Under the pieces are notes generated by a model. That model worked only from the letters and a program-made list of their open reading frames with translations. It was not told the DNA's origin and did not search any database. Both the position numbers and the translations under genes were made by a program. A stretch of DNA of 56,403 nucleotides from an uncultured Arenicella sp. (GTDB lineage Bacteria > Pseudomonadota > Gammaproteobacteria > Arenicellales > Arenicellaceae): NCBI GenBank assembly GCA_937989675.1, contig CALKRK010000076.1, positions 1 to 56,403 of the forward strand, given 5' to 3'. Of this stretch, positions 38,321 through 48,014 are shown piece after piece; the stretch's first letter is position 1; each line of letters opens with the position of its first letter.

Positions 38321-40504
38321 ATGACCACCACAGCCAAGCGCTTAGCGCTTTTCGGGTTCTTGCTGCTCGTCAGCACACTTTTTCAATCAACTGCAAGTGC
38401 GACCTTTTATCGAGTTAGTAGTTATATTCACAGTAGCCACAATTACCACCATGGCTACCAATATAGTCAGCACACTGCTTACCGATATTCGAATAAATCC
38501 AGTCGACAATATATGTACTGGAGGTGCCGTTATTACGGATGCAGAATGGACTTACGCCCGGTTGCCAGAGCCGATAACTACCAAGGCCTTGTTGGTGAAT
38601 TCTTTCAGAGGAATGTTAAACACAATGATTATCAGGGTGACGCGCCTGCTTACACACGAATTGTTGCCGGGCAACTACCCCCGGGTATACACCTTCGTTA
38701 CGACGGTCTAATTGTTGGCACACCAACCAAAGCCGGCACTTATTACATCAAATACAAACTCCGAGACAAAGATGGAGACGCTTCATATTCCATTGTCACC
38801 ATCGTTATAAAAGAACCTAACCTTCTGCCAGAAGCGGTAGATGACGAGTTTCATGGCGATATTGGCATCGCATTCTCTGAGAATGTTATTGATAACGATA
38901 CTCCGGGCGATGGACCTGCCACAGCTGAACAGATAGATGGCGAATTACCTCCAGGGCTATCAATAAGCGCTGACGGCTCGTTAAGCGGCGTTCCAACAGC
39001 ATCAGGTGTATTTGTCGCAGATTACAAAATCACCGATTCAAATGGCGATACATCGAACGCTTCAATTACAATAACAATCAAAGAAACAATCAGTTATTGC
39101 CCTCAACCCGCGTTATCTGATGAGTTGCATGGTGGGTCTGATAGTCACGCGATATGGATTCCGGAAATCTCAAAAAATCTTCAATTCTTGAGCCAGCCCA
39201 ATACTAGTCGTGTACTGCCGAATGGGGATTTGACCATATTCGGCACGGTTGCTGATGGGGATATTCAATTTGACGTAACGCTGAACTACAGCGGCTACAC
39301 TGACTACAGCGATTCACCAAAGCTTGAACTGAAAAACAGCGCCTATAAAGAAAATGGCGGCCCAATAGACCCATCGACTTGGGAGTTCTATTCACATTTT
39401 TCAGCGACCTTTATCGGAACAAATGGGATCTGGGATGGTGTGAAATTAACCGCAGAATTACGCGGGCCATTGGCGCAACTTGGGCTAGGAGCTAACGGCA
39501 AAAATGGCAATCATGGCTTAGCAAATTGGTTTAATGCAACGATCAAGTCCGCTACCGGCACTCTGCCTGACGGCTTCTCGATCGATCAAACCTTAGCAGG
39601 TGATGTTAACATTGACTTGCCTGATGAATGCCCAAGAAAAATCGTAAAAACTCAATGTTCTGTGACAGCAGTACCAGATGAGTTCGGGCAATCTTCTGGC
39701 AATGGTCACTCTGTTGTCATAGTCGACACACCAAGCCGCAGACTTTCATTCGACCCAGCAGGGCAAGTCGACATCTATGACAACGGTGATATCAGTATAT
39801 CTGGTACTGTGGTCGACAATAATGATGGTTCAAAACTAGAGGTAACCTTGAACTATACTCAGGCTACCGATGTAAATGCCAACCCTAAGCTTGAGCTTAT
39901 CCCTGCAGCGTATGCCGATCAAGGCGGCCCAGTTGACCCCAGCACTTGGAACTACTTCGCTGACTTTAGTGGTGTTTTGGCTGGCCCAACAGGAGATCCG
40001 ACCTATGACGGTGTCGTATTCAACGCCACCCTACGCGATAGCATCCCTCAAATCGGAGAAGGAGCAAATGGCAAGAACATCGGCTTTGGCTTATCAAACT
40101 GGTTTGATCTTATCGTCGTCGACGCTCCAGCATCTTCAACCTTTGCTGTCGGTGACACGTTCACGGGCGATGTAAATATCGGCATAAAAGACAATTGCGA
40201 TGTCATTGTTGATAACCCAGTTGATGCGATCAACGACAGCTATACACTTAATATGGGCCAGCTACTGGAAGCAAATATTCTAGATAACGATGTCTTAGGC
40301 GACCCAAGCATAACTCTAACGTTTGATCCCGAATCGGTACCCGAAGGGTTTGCATTATCGATTGATGAAGATACTGGAGCAATAAGCGGCTCATCCTTTG
40401 AGCCGGGTACATATGTCTTCAGCTATACCATTACCGATGCCGACGGCGATACAGACACCGCTACCGTGACTATCGTCATCCTTAATAATACGCCAGATGG
40501 CTAA
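38321..40504 (+). CDS. Secreted multi-domain protein: Ig-like (He_PIG-like) domains plus two copies of an unrecognised ~165-aa domain
   Basis: Signal peptide; GQLPPGIHLRYDGLIVGTPTKAGTYYIKYKLRDKDGDASYSIVTI and similar; duplicated LEVTLNY...PKLEL...GGPxDPSTW...GANGKN...GLxNWF. Confidence 0.85.
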   Translation: MTTTAKRLALFGFLLLVSTLFQSTASATFYRVSSYIHSSHNYHHGYQYSQHTAYRYSNKSSRQYMYWRCRYYGCRMDLRPVARADNYQGLVGEFFQRNVKHNDYQGDAPAYTRIVAGQLPPGIHLRYDGLIVGTPTKAGTYYIKYKLRDKDGDASYSIVTIVIKEPNLLPEAVDDEFHGDIGIAFSENVIDNDTPGDGPATAEQIDGELPPGLSISADGSLSGVPTASGVFVADYKITDSNGDTSNASITITIKETISYCPQPALSDELHGGSDSHAIWIPEISKNLQFLSQPNTSRVLPNGDLTIFGTVADGDIQFDVTLNYSGYTDYSDSPKLELKNSAYKENGGPIDPSTWEFYSHFSATFIGTNGIWDGVKLTAELRGPLAQLGLGANGKNGNHGLANWFNATIKSATGTLPDGFSIDQTLAGDVNIDLPDECPRKIVKTQCSVTAVPDEFGQSSGNGHSVVIVDTPSRRLSFDPAGQVDIYDNGDISISGTVVDNNDGSKLEVTLNYTQATDVNANPKLELIPAAYADQGGPVDPSTWNYFADFSGVLAGPTGDPTYDGVVFNATLRDSIPQIGEGANGKNIGFGLSNWFDLIVVDAPASSTFAVGDTFTGDVNIGIKDNCDVIVDNPVDAINDSYTLNMGQLLEANILDNDVLGDPSITLTFDPESVPEGFALSIDEDTGAISGSSFEPGTYVFSYTITDADGDTDTATVTIVILNNTPDG

Positions 40505-40521
40505 ATTTAATTTATTACCTA

Positions 40522-40556
40522 CAAAAAAACCACGACTCATGTCGTGGTTTTTTTTG
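40522..40556. terminator. Bidirectional intrinsic terminator
   Basis: aaaaaaa-ccacgac-tcat-gtcgtgg-tttttttt between convergent genes. Confidence 0.92.
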
Positions 40557-40597
40557 TTCGATTCTACTAACAATCGATTGATTGAAACTCGAACGTT

Positions 40598-41602
40598 TTA
40601 CTCGTCCAGAATAATTGGCAAGATAGGCGTTATTGTCACGCCCTGATCTGCTTCAACAAAAATACTGCCTGGAGACTCCCTGCGAATAAACGACTCCATG
40701 GCACTTACTCTTGCATACGCTTGAGAGCCCCTTTGAGCTTCACACGTTTGAAAACCAAAGCTCACAGTGCCGACAATGGTCGTCCGACCATCTATATTAA
40801 AAAGTAACGGGCCACCGCTGTCACCACTGCACGAACCGCGACCGCTGTTTGCTTGCCCGGCGCAGATCATTCTATCTGTGATTGGTGTAATACCAGCCGC
40901 CTGGCTCCATAAGCGATTACATTCTGAATTACTTATTACAACAGCAGACGTTTCTCGAAGCACCGACGAGTCCGTCACGGGGTTAGTTGACGTCAAGCCA
41001 ACGCCAATAACGCGTGTCGATTCTCCAACAAACTTATCACTCCCAACATGAATACCGATACTCGGCGCCAAACTATTACGAGTCATCGTCAAGACAGCAA
41101 TGTCTGCGTCAAAACGAACAGATGAGTAAGCTGGGTGTCGGGCGACGCGATTGAGTCGAAAAAAATCATTCGCGGTAATGGAATCATTAAAACTATAGAA
41201 GTTCGTTAGAAGAAAATAGCTGGAGGCGGAGTTCTCGGAGCAATGTGCCGCGGTAAGAACCTTATTTCTAGCAATCAGTGTTCCACCACAAATCCCGGTA
41301 ATATTGCCTCGTCCATCAGTGAGAATAACCAATGTAAATTCACGATAACGACCACGCCCTGCTGGAGTTCCACCAATAATAAAGGGCGTTGCTCCTAAAG
41401 AACCTTCCTGCGCTTTGTCTTGCAACTCCTCGGCCAACTCTGATATCGAAGGGTAAACCGCACCGGCACGCGAGCCTACTGACTTTAATGCCGAGGAAAG
41501 CTGTGTTGCAACTTTCTCGCCATTCGTATTCGCGAACGAGCCTTGTGTTATGGTCAGTGCGGCCAACACCCAAATTACACGGCCAAATTGCATCTTTCTC
41601 AT
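40598..41602 (-). CDS. Secreted trypsin-like (S1) serine protease
   Basis: VLTAAHCSENS, FDADIAVLTM, GSCSGDSGGPLLF; N-terminal signal sequence. Confidence 0.93.
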   Translation of the reverse strand: MRKMQFGRVIWVLAALTITQGSFANTNGEKVATQLSSALKSVGSRAGAVYPSISELAEELQDKAQEGSLGATPFIIGGTPAGRGRYREFTLVILTDGRGNITGICGGTLIARNKVLTAAHCSENSASSYFLLTNFYSFNDSITANDFFRLNRVARHPAYSSVRFDADIAVLTMTRNSLAPSIGIHVGSDKFVGESTRVIGVGLTSTNPVTDSSVLRETSAVVISNSECNRLWSQAAGITPITDRMICAGQANSGRGSCSGDSGGPLLFNIDGRTTIVGTVSFGFQTCEAQRGSQAYARVSAMESFIRRESPGSIFVEADQGVTITPILPIILDE

Positions 41603-41964
41603 AGATTAAACCTTTACTAAGTTGGAGTTATGGTAATTACAGGTGAGCCACACAGGAACTAGGGCGAGACATCATAATAACTAGACCGTTAGTTTGGTCG
41701 CCTTATTGCCCTTTAAACTATTCTATAGCGCAAAGAATCCTTACCCTGCATCTCGCAAGACCGGCCGATAAAAACAAACGATAAATATAGTTAAAGGCTT
41801 CGAACAAAACCATCGAGTTCCCTACCCACCTACTCCGCACAAAAGCGGAAAACCGAGAAAATTATACTTTTTCTGAGTGCTCTAGGCTAATGAACAATCT
41901 TAATAATTAAAAATACAGTCTACTGAAGTTTGCAAAATAGCCGATTAGCTTGACAATCGTAGCC

Positions 41965-43056
41965 CTACTGGAGATAGGGCTCCAGTGCGTCCATTAGCGG
42001 AGAGTCACTGCCATCATTACGCGGCTCTATTGACAAGGGGTAATCGCCCCACCAAGGGCCGGCTGCCCAGTAAGCCCAGCCAACCCAAACATCGGTGTTG
42101 TCATCAATATGATCTAGTGCACTACTCATTGCATTGATGCATCGTGGTGTATTAACAATTCCAAACTCACCTAAAAATCCCTTCATCTTGTGTTGCTTTA
42201 GCCATGCAGTGAATTCGATCAAACGATCTTGCCCAACTGAATCGCTAACACACCCCTCGCCCTGATACCGACCAGAACCATTAGAATCAAAATATTGATG
42301 CACCTCGATCACAAATCGCTCGGCTGGGTCGCGCACTCCGCGCATCACCTGGGCGTTGGGGGTTCCATACCAATCTTGACTCCAAGTGAAAGCTCCCGTG
42401 TATGCATTGCCGGGCACGAATATCCAATTGTTTGCACCTTCGGCTCGAATGGCTGCAATTGCTGAATTTGCAGCACTTAACCAAACCTCGGTTGGCATAT
42501 CGTGAGGTTCGTTCATTAAGCCAAATATAACGCGAGGGTTGTTCTTAAAGAGGCGTGCCAATCGTGACCAAAAATCAGCAAAATCCGCATTATCGACACC
42601 GCTACCCTCTAACCCAATAACTTGATCATAATAACGAGCATAATTATGTGGATCTAACACTACGTAAGCACCCTTGGCTGTGCTTTGGGTAACAAAATCG
42701 ACCAAGCGTTGCTGCTCAAGAGAGTCGAATGCCGCTTGTTTGGAATGCTGCAAACGCTCCCAAGTAAATGGCAGACGAATCACACGCATGCCCTTGGCCA
42801 TAAAATAGTCCACCTCTCCTTGGTTTGGATAAATATAGTCGCGCCCGAATGTGGCCGGGTACACCACAGGCCCGAACTCAGCACCCGCCAAATTCACACC
42901 ACGTAGAAACGGCAGTGTGCCGCTCTCACCTTGAGGTTCATTCGTTCGAGCAGGAATCACTACAACGAGATCATCCAATGGAATAACCGTGGTAGCGCTA
43001 GATACAAATAGGCCCGAGACAACAATAACCACGAGCAAGATAACAGCTTTTTTCAT
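41965..43056 (-). CDS. Glycoside hydrolase family 5-like cellulase/endoglucanase
   Basis: LRGVNLAGAEFG, MRVIRLPFTWERL, VIFGLMNEPHDM (acid/base), KGFLGEFGI (nucleophile). Confidence 0.9.
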   Translation of the reverse strand: MKKAVILLVVIVVSGLFVSSATTVIPLDDLVVVIPARTNEPQGESGTLPFLRGVNLAGAEFGPVVYPATFGRDYIYPNQGEVDYFMAKGMRVIRLPFTWERLQHSKQAAFDSLEQQRLVDFVTQSTAKGAYVVLDPHNYARYYDQVIGLEGSGVDNADFADFWSRLARLFKNNPRVIFGLMNEPHDMPTEVWLSAANSAIAAIRAEGANNWIFVPGNAYTGAFTWSQDWYGTPNAQVMRGVRDPAERFVIEVHQYFDSNGSGRYQGEGCVSDSVGQDRLIEFTAWLKQHKMKGFLGEFGIVNTPRCINAMSSALDHIDDNTDVWVGWAYWAAGPWWGDYPLSIEPRNDGSDSPLMDALEPYLQ

Positions 43057-43156
43057 CTGACTAGTTTAACGCAAACCGTCAACAAAAAGCTCGACCAAGC
43101 TTGATAAAGCAAATGAGCTCAGTACTTTAGAACCAATAAAGCGATCAGGGGACTAA

Positions 43157-43471
43157 TCAATCACGATGCCACTCTCGATAAGATTCCCCGGTTGGGCCAA
43201 CAACCTTCGCGTCTAGCGAATTCGCTAATTCCACCATTTTTTTCAGCATGGGTTTTGAGGGTGTGTCGACATCAATGTTGCCGTTTGACCAAATCATTTG
43301 TTCTGAAGTTTTAGCGCCATCAAATATGGCTGAACCACTATCGCCCTCGTTAACAATAAATGAAAACGCGTCGTCTCGTTCAACAACGGCCAACCAATCC
43401 CTTAGCGCTATTTCTCCAGCACGATCCTTATGCTGACCGCTCCGTTTAATATATAGGTGATAACTCATCAA
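43157..43471 (-). CDS. Small hypothetical protein
   Basis: Intact 104-aa frame with soluble globular composition; no family recognised. Confidence 0.55.
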   Translation of the reverse strand: MMSYHLYIKRSGQHKDRAGEIALRDWLAVVERDDAFSFIVNEGDSGSAIFDGAKTSEQMIWSNGNIDVDTPSKPMLKKMVELANSLDAKVVGPTGESYREWHRD

Positions 43472-43781
43472 ACTACCTCACTCGGGTACATGTAGATAAT
43501 AATCACCCCTACCGTTTGAACTCTAAATTAGTCGCCGTGCAAATTCTGTAAAATTAAAAAAAAATAATGGCGAACTCTAGCGATACCTATCATGTCGTCT
43601 GCGCCGTAGCCATACCGGCCAATCTAGTCAAATCCTTGAAACACCATCAAAACACAAACCATGAAATTGCCATAAATAAGTAGATGAACTAACCTTAATG
43701 TGCCCTCATATTATCAAACACAGGGGAATAGAAAGGATCTCAATGACTGAGCAAAATAACTTATAAACACAGGAGTCACTT

Positions 43782-44726
43782 ATGTTTCAAAACATTCAGT
43801 TAATCGCAATAATCGCCGTTATCGCCTCGATTATTGTTCTTGTAATCGGCCGACAGGGGTCGCCAATAGGGGCATTTCGGGGTTTGGCAAAAACCATCGT
43901 TGCACCCGCATTATTGGTATTCATCGCCCTTTTTTGCGTACAGCAAGTCCCAGCAGGCCACGTTAAGGTCGCCACCTTGTTCGGTAAAGTTCAGGACAAT
44001 GTCTACGCTGAAGGTTTGCACTTTCCTGTAAACCCTCTTTATGCGTGGAACGAATACGATGTACGTCAAAAAACACTTAAGTTCGACAAGATGGGAGTGC
44101 CTTCTCAAGATCAGTTAATCTCACACTTTGATGTATCACTACAATATCGATTGATGGGCTCGCGAGCACCGGAAGTTAAAAAGAACACTGGTACAGCTAA
44201 TGACGTAGTACAAATTCATGTAGTGCCCTACTTCCGCTCACTGATTCGTGAGCAAGGTAAAACCGTGGCGAACGCCGAGGAATTCTACTCAGAATCCGTG
44301 CAAAATCGTATGCAAGTCGAAATGATGCAGGCACTAACCAACAAACTCGAGCCAATTGGTATCGAAATGCAAGGCATCTTGATTCGCAACGTTAAGCTAC
44401 CGCCGTTTATCGCCACCGCTGTTGAAGACAAAAAGCGGCGCGAACAGGAAGCCGAAAAACAAAAGGCCGAGCTTAAGCGGTTTACGACTGAGCAAGAACA
44501 AAAAATTGCAACAGCCAACGCCGAATTTGAAGCTGCAAAACTGGAAGAACAAAAGATTCGTTTATTAGCCGACGCCGAGGCCTACAAAATAGAAAAAATA
44601 AACAAGGCGGCGCAACAAAGCCCGGCCTATATCCAGTTAAAGCAAATCGAAGCTTGGAATGGTATCTTGCCAAAGTACGTCGGTGGCGAAAATATGCCGA
44701 TTTTGGACTTGCGTGCTAACAATTAA
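43782..44726 (+). CDS. SPFH/prohibitin-family membrane protein
   Basis: VQQVPAGHVKVATLFGKVQDNVYAEGLHFPVNPLYAWNEYDVRQKT; IGIEMQGILIRNVKLPPFIATAVEDKKRREQEAEKQKAEL. RBS ggag. Confidence 0.93.
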   Translation: MFQNIQLIAIIAVIASIIVLVIGRQGSPIGAFRGLAKTIVAPALLVFIALFCVQQVPAGHVKVATLFGKVQDNVYAEGLHFPVNPLYAWNEYDVRQKTLKFDKMGVPSQDQLISHFDVSLQYRLMGSRAPEVKKNTGTANDVVQIHVVPYFRSLIREQGKTVANAEEFYSESVQNRMQVEMMQALTNKLEPIGIEMQGILIRNVKLPPFIATAVEDKKRREQEAEKQKAELKRFTTEQEQKIATANAEFEAAKLEEQKIRLLADAEAYKIEKINKAAQQSPAYIQLKQIEAWNGILPKYVGGENMPILDLRANN

Positions 44727-44772
44727 GTTTAACCGTCACATAGAGACCGAGAAGCTGACAACCTAAAGCAAC

Positions 44773-44806
44773 AAAGGCTTGTCATACTAATTTATGACAA
44801 GCCTTT
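44773..44806. terminator. Inverted repeat between convergent SPFH and TonB-receptor genes; likely terminator
   Basis: aaaggcttgtcata-ctaatt-tatgacaagccttt: 14-bp perfect stem; weak T-tract. Confidence 0.7.
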
Positions 44807-44861
44807 ATTAAACTTAAACCTCCCACGATTTATCGAATAAACCGTGCGAACTTAGTCTGCG

Positions 44862-47684
44862 CTAGAATTCTCCACGAAGACCAATTGCGAAACGCGGTCC
44901 ACTACTAGTCGCGCGAATCAACTGTCGACTTGAACGACCGTGGCTACGGCTTGTTTCATCGGTGATATTTAAGCCTTCAACAAATACGCTATACGTATCA
45001 GAGATGGCGTAACTAGCAGAAAAGTCCACTTGGCTATAAGCCTCAGTAAATACAGGCTCAAAGTCATCGACTTCCGACAAAAACTCATCGCGCCAGTTGT
45101 AAGCAACCCTCACTTGATATGGGCCCTTCTCATAGAAAGCGACTATATTAGCAGAATCACTTAGACCAGTAAGTGGCGCTGGATCTTGTCCATCAAAGTC
45201 ATTAAGGTCGAATTCAATATCGCCATCGGTATAAGTATAGTTAGCGATAAACCCAAACCCATTGTCAAAAACGTGCTGCAGCGCAATCTCAGCTCCACTT
45301 ACATTTCCTTTTTCATTAGAGTTCGTAAAACGCGACACCTCAAAAACGATTTCTGGGTCAGAAGCAATACCAAAACACTCGAGACCAGGGCAACCCGCAC
45401 GCGGTGTTATTTCTGCAGGGCTACGCAATGGGTTGCCGTTGATATCGGGAAGCGTGGTATTAATGGTTTCTTGTACAGTAAAGGCACTGACATCTTTGCT
45501 GAATAGACCGAGCGACGCATAACTTCCAGGTTTGTAATACCACTCGAATGAAAGGTCTAAACTCTCGGCAAGAGCAGGCTCGATACCTGCATTGCCTTGA
45601 TTAGCCGTAAATAGGCCTTGACCCGGCACTGCGCTTGGCCGCAAAGGCCCAAATTCAGTAGTTGGTGTTAGTGCACCGATAGGTGAACGAGTGATAGTCT
45701 CGCTGTATGAAGCACGCACAACAAATTCATCGGAGACATCTAATTTAACATCAATGCTTGGCAACACAAAATCATAAGAGCCTGAAAGAGTATCAAAAAC
45801 TGAGCCTTCACCACGAATTAGGTCGATTTGCGCGCCATTGCCCAAACGAGTTCGAGCTATTGGCTGCGTTTCGGATTGCCCCGTAATATCCGTTTCTTCG
45901 TAACGTACCCCTAGGTTAATGGTTAGAGGCATTTCCTTAATTGCCGTATCAATATCAGCAGAAACGAATAGCGAGGTTGTTTCTTCTTCGACGCGCTCTA
46001 CCGATGCATCAGGTGTACCAAAAAAGCCCGCGGCAGTTGCCACATCAACGGCTTGGCGTACATCATAGCTAAACAATCGAGGGTACAGACCGGGGCCAGA
46101 ACCAGTGAAGTCATTAAAAGCACTGCCTCTATCTACGGTCGTAATACCCACCGGGCTGTTGTCCAAACCGGTAATAAAGAAGAAGAAGTTGGTTGTAGCC
46201 GCGTCATACGTGTAGTCATGTTTAGCCGCGCCAAAGGTTAAATTAGTCACCCCCTGCTCAGTACCAAAATCATACTTACCAACAAGCTTAACTTCCTCTA
46301 TTTCGTTCTTTACCTGCCGACCACGTTGTACTGCGATATCCGAAATAAGTAAACTTGTATCGAAGACATCAAACGGCGCCTGAAAGCCAATCGAAGGAAT
46401 GTCACCATCATTAAAATCCAGCGTCAACAAATCGACATTCGGTGTTCTAAAGTTTATTACGTTCTCAGCAAATTGATTGCTGCCACCCGGTTGTGACTCT
46501 GAAACAGAGTTATGTGCATCTAAGTTAAAACTAAGATTGTCATTTACATCCCAATTTATATTGATGCCGACTGAATCGTTTTCAGTAGAAAGGTCCTGAG
46601 CCCAGCCAAATGCGTCTATATCAATCTGGTTGCCATTGTCTCGGAGATTTACCAAGCCATTTTCATCTGATTCACCGGAACGAAACCCATCAAAGCCAAA
46701 CCAGAAACCGGTGGAAAGGCGCTCCGCCTTTTCGTCATAGCGCGACAAGGTGTAATCCACATCAACTTGAATGTTGTCTGTCGGTGCGTATTGCAGAACA
46801 AACTGACCATTTACTCGTTCACGCTCAGTATCCTGAGTTTCGAACTGAAGGTTTCGTATCAAATATAAATTACCCTGAGGGTTGGTATTTCGACTGGTAT
46901 CAATACCAGCTTCAACTCCACCATTAAATCCATTTTGATATGGATCAGGGTCGGGATATACGGATTCTAGACGACTATCACGCTCTGAATAGGATAATCC
47001 AGCAAGCAACCCGAGCTTGTTGTCCAAAAACTTGTTACTCAAGATCATTGAAACGTCCGGAGTATAGTCTGAACCTTTTACATTGGTGGTATCAATGCCA
47101 GCTTTGGCATTTACAACGGCCTTGAATCCGTCAAAATCAAATGGCTTTGCAGTACGGATATTGACAGTAGACCCGATTCCTCCGGTTGGGAGATCGGCGC
47201 GACCAGTTTTGTAAACTTCGACCGCTGAAACACTTGCAGCCCCTAATTCGTTGAAGTCAAAACTTCGATCGAACGCGCGCGTAATCAAAGAAAGAGACGT
47301 CGGCATAGAGCGACCGTTTAAAGTTACCAAATTGAAGCGTGGGCCAAAACCTCGCACGGTAACCTGATTGCCTTCATTATTACTCCGGTCAATTGAAACA
47401 CCCGTAACGCGCTGCAATGACTCAGCCAAGTTTGAATCAGGAAACTTACCAATATCTTCAGCGGTGATAGCGTCGACTACCCCTTTCGAGTTACGTTTTA
47501 GTTCTGAAGATTTGGCCAATGAAGACTTAATTCCAGTCACCACTATCTCCTCCAATGCTGTCGCGCTAGAACTATCTTGAGCAGCGGCGATGGGTACTGT
47601 CATACCAAATACGGCTGCGGCTACAGCTTTAAGGGCAAACGAAGTACCAGGCACTCTGTCTGAGTGCTTAATCTTTAAACTCAT
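44862..47684 (-). CDS. TonB-dependent outer-membrane receptor
   Basis: ALEEIVVTGIKSSLAKSSELKRNSKGVVDAITAEDIGKFPDSNLAESLQRVTGVSIDR plug domain; C-terminal barrel ending ...RFAIGLRGEF. Confidence 0.96.
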   Translation of the reverse strand: MSLKIKHSDRVPGTSFALKAVAAAVFGMTVPIAAAQDSSSATALEEIVVTGIKSSLAKSSELKRNSKGVVDAITAEDIGKFPDSNLAESLQRVTGVSIDRSNNEGNQVTVRGFGPRFNLVTLNGRSMPTSLSLITRAFDRSFDFNELGAASVSAVEVYKTGRADLPTGGIGSTVNIRTAKPFDFDGFKAVVNAKAGIDTTNVKGSDYTPDVSMILSNKFLDNKLGLLAGLSYSERDSRLESVYPDPDPYQNGFNGGVEAGIDTSRNTNPQGNLYLIRNLQFETQDTERERVNGQFVLQYAPTDNIQVDVDYTLSRYDEKAERLSTGFWFGFDGFRSGESDENGLVNLRDNGNQIDIDAFGWAQDLSTENDSVGININWDVNDNLSFNLDAHNSVSESQPGGSNQFAENVINFRTPNVDLLTLDFNDGDIPSIGFQAPFDVFDTSLLISDIAVQRGRQVKNEIEEVKLVGKYDFGTEQGVTNLTFGAAKHDYTYDAATTNFFFFITGLDNSPVGITTVDRGSAFNDFTGSGPGLYPRLFSYDVRQAVDVATAAGFFGTPDASVERVEEETTSLFVSADIDTAIKEMPLTINLGVRYEETDITGQSETQPIARTRLGNGAQIDLIRGEGSVFDTLSGSYDFVLPSIDVKLDVSDEFVVRASYSETITRSPIGALTPTTEFGPLRPSAVPGQGLFTANQGNAGIEPALAESLDLSFEWYYKPGSYASLGLFSKDVSAFTVQETINTTLPDINGNPLRSPAEITPRAGCPGLECFGIASDPEIVFEVSRFTNSNEKGNVSGAEIALQHVFDNGFGFIANYTYTDGDIEFDLNDFDGQDPAPLTGLSDSANIVAFYEKGPYQVRVAYNWRDEFLSEVDDFEPVFTEAYSQVDFSASYAISDTYSVFVEGLNITDETSRSHGRSSRQLIRATSSGPRFAIGLRGEF

Positions 47685-47804
47685 AATATTGCTTCTCCTT
47701 TTAGGTTTAATTAGCAGGGCTAGATTTTTTTATGTAGTGTGAACGAAAAATCGAAGATCCATTCGTCATCGATGATCTTATAGCGGCAACCCATAAAAAA
47801 CAAT

Positions 47805-47842
47805 AGATTGTTGACAATAATATAGAAGATTGTTAACAATCT
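47805..47842. promoter_or_regulatory. Candidate operator: two related palindromes upstream of the TonB receptor
   Basis: agattgttaacaatct (47827-47842) is a perfect 16-bp palindrome; agattgttgacaata (47805-47819) is a near copy 22 bp away. Confidence 0.6.
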
Positions 47843-48014
47843 AATTGTATGCAGTGAATAGTATCCTCCTTAATCCTGATCGAGAACGCTCTCCCATCGT
47901 CTCAATGCAATAAATCTGTCTGGATTTTAGAACCTAACCAGACTAACTTCGCCTCAAAAGGGCGATGCCAATCGCATAGCCCTTTCAAAAGTTAAAACTA
48001 GGCCTTTATATGAA

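Noticed and set aside
40598-41602. Secreted trypsin-like protease as a partner of the caspase or CHAT loci
   Set aside because: It is monocistronic and distant from both loci; it looks like an ordinary extracellular protease.
43782-44726. SPFH gene as part of a defence or stress island
   Set aside because: It stands alone between a hypothetical gene and a TonB receptor, with no NfeD or effector partner.
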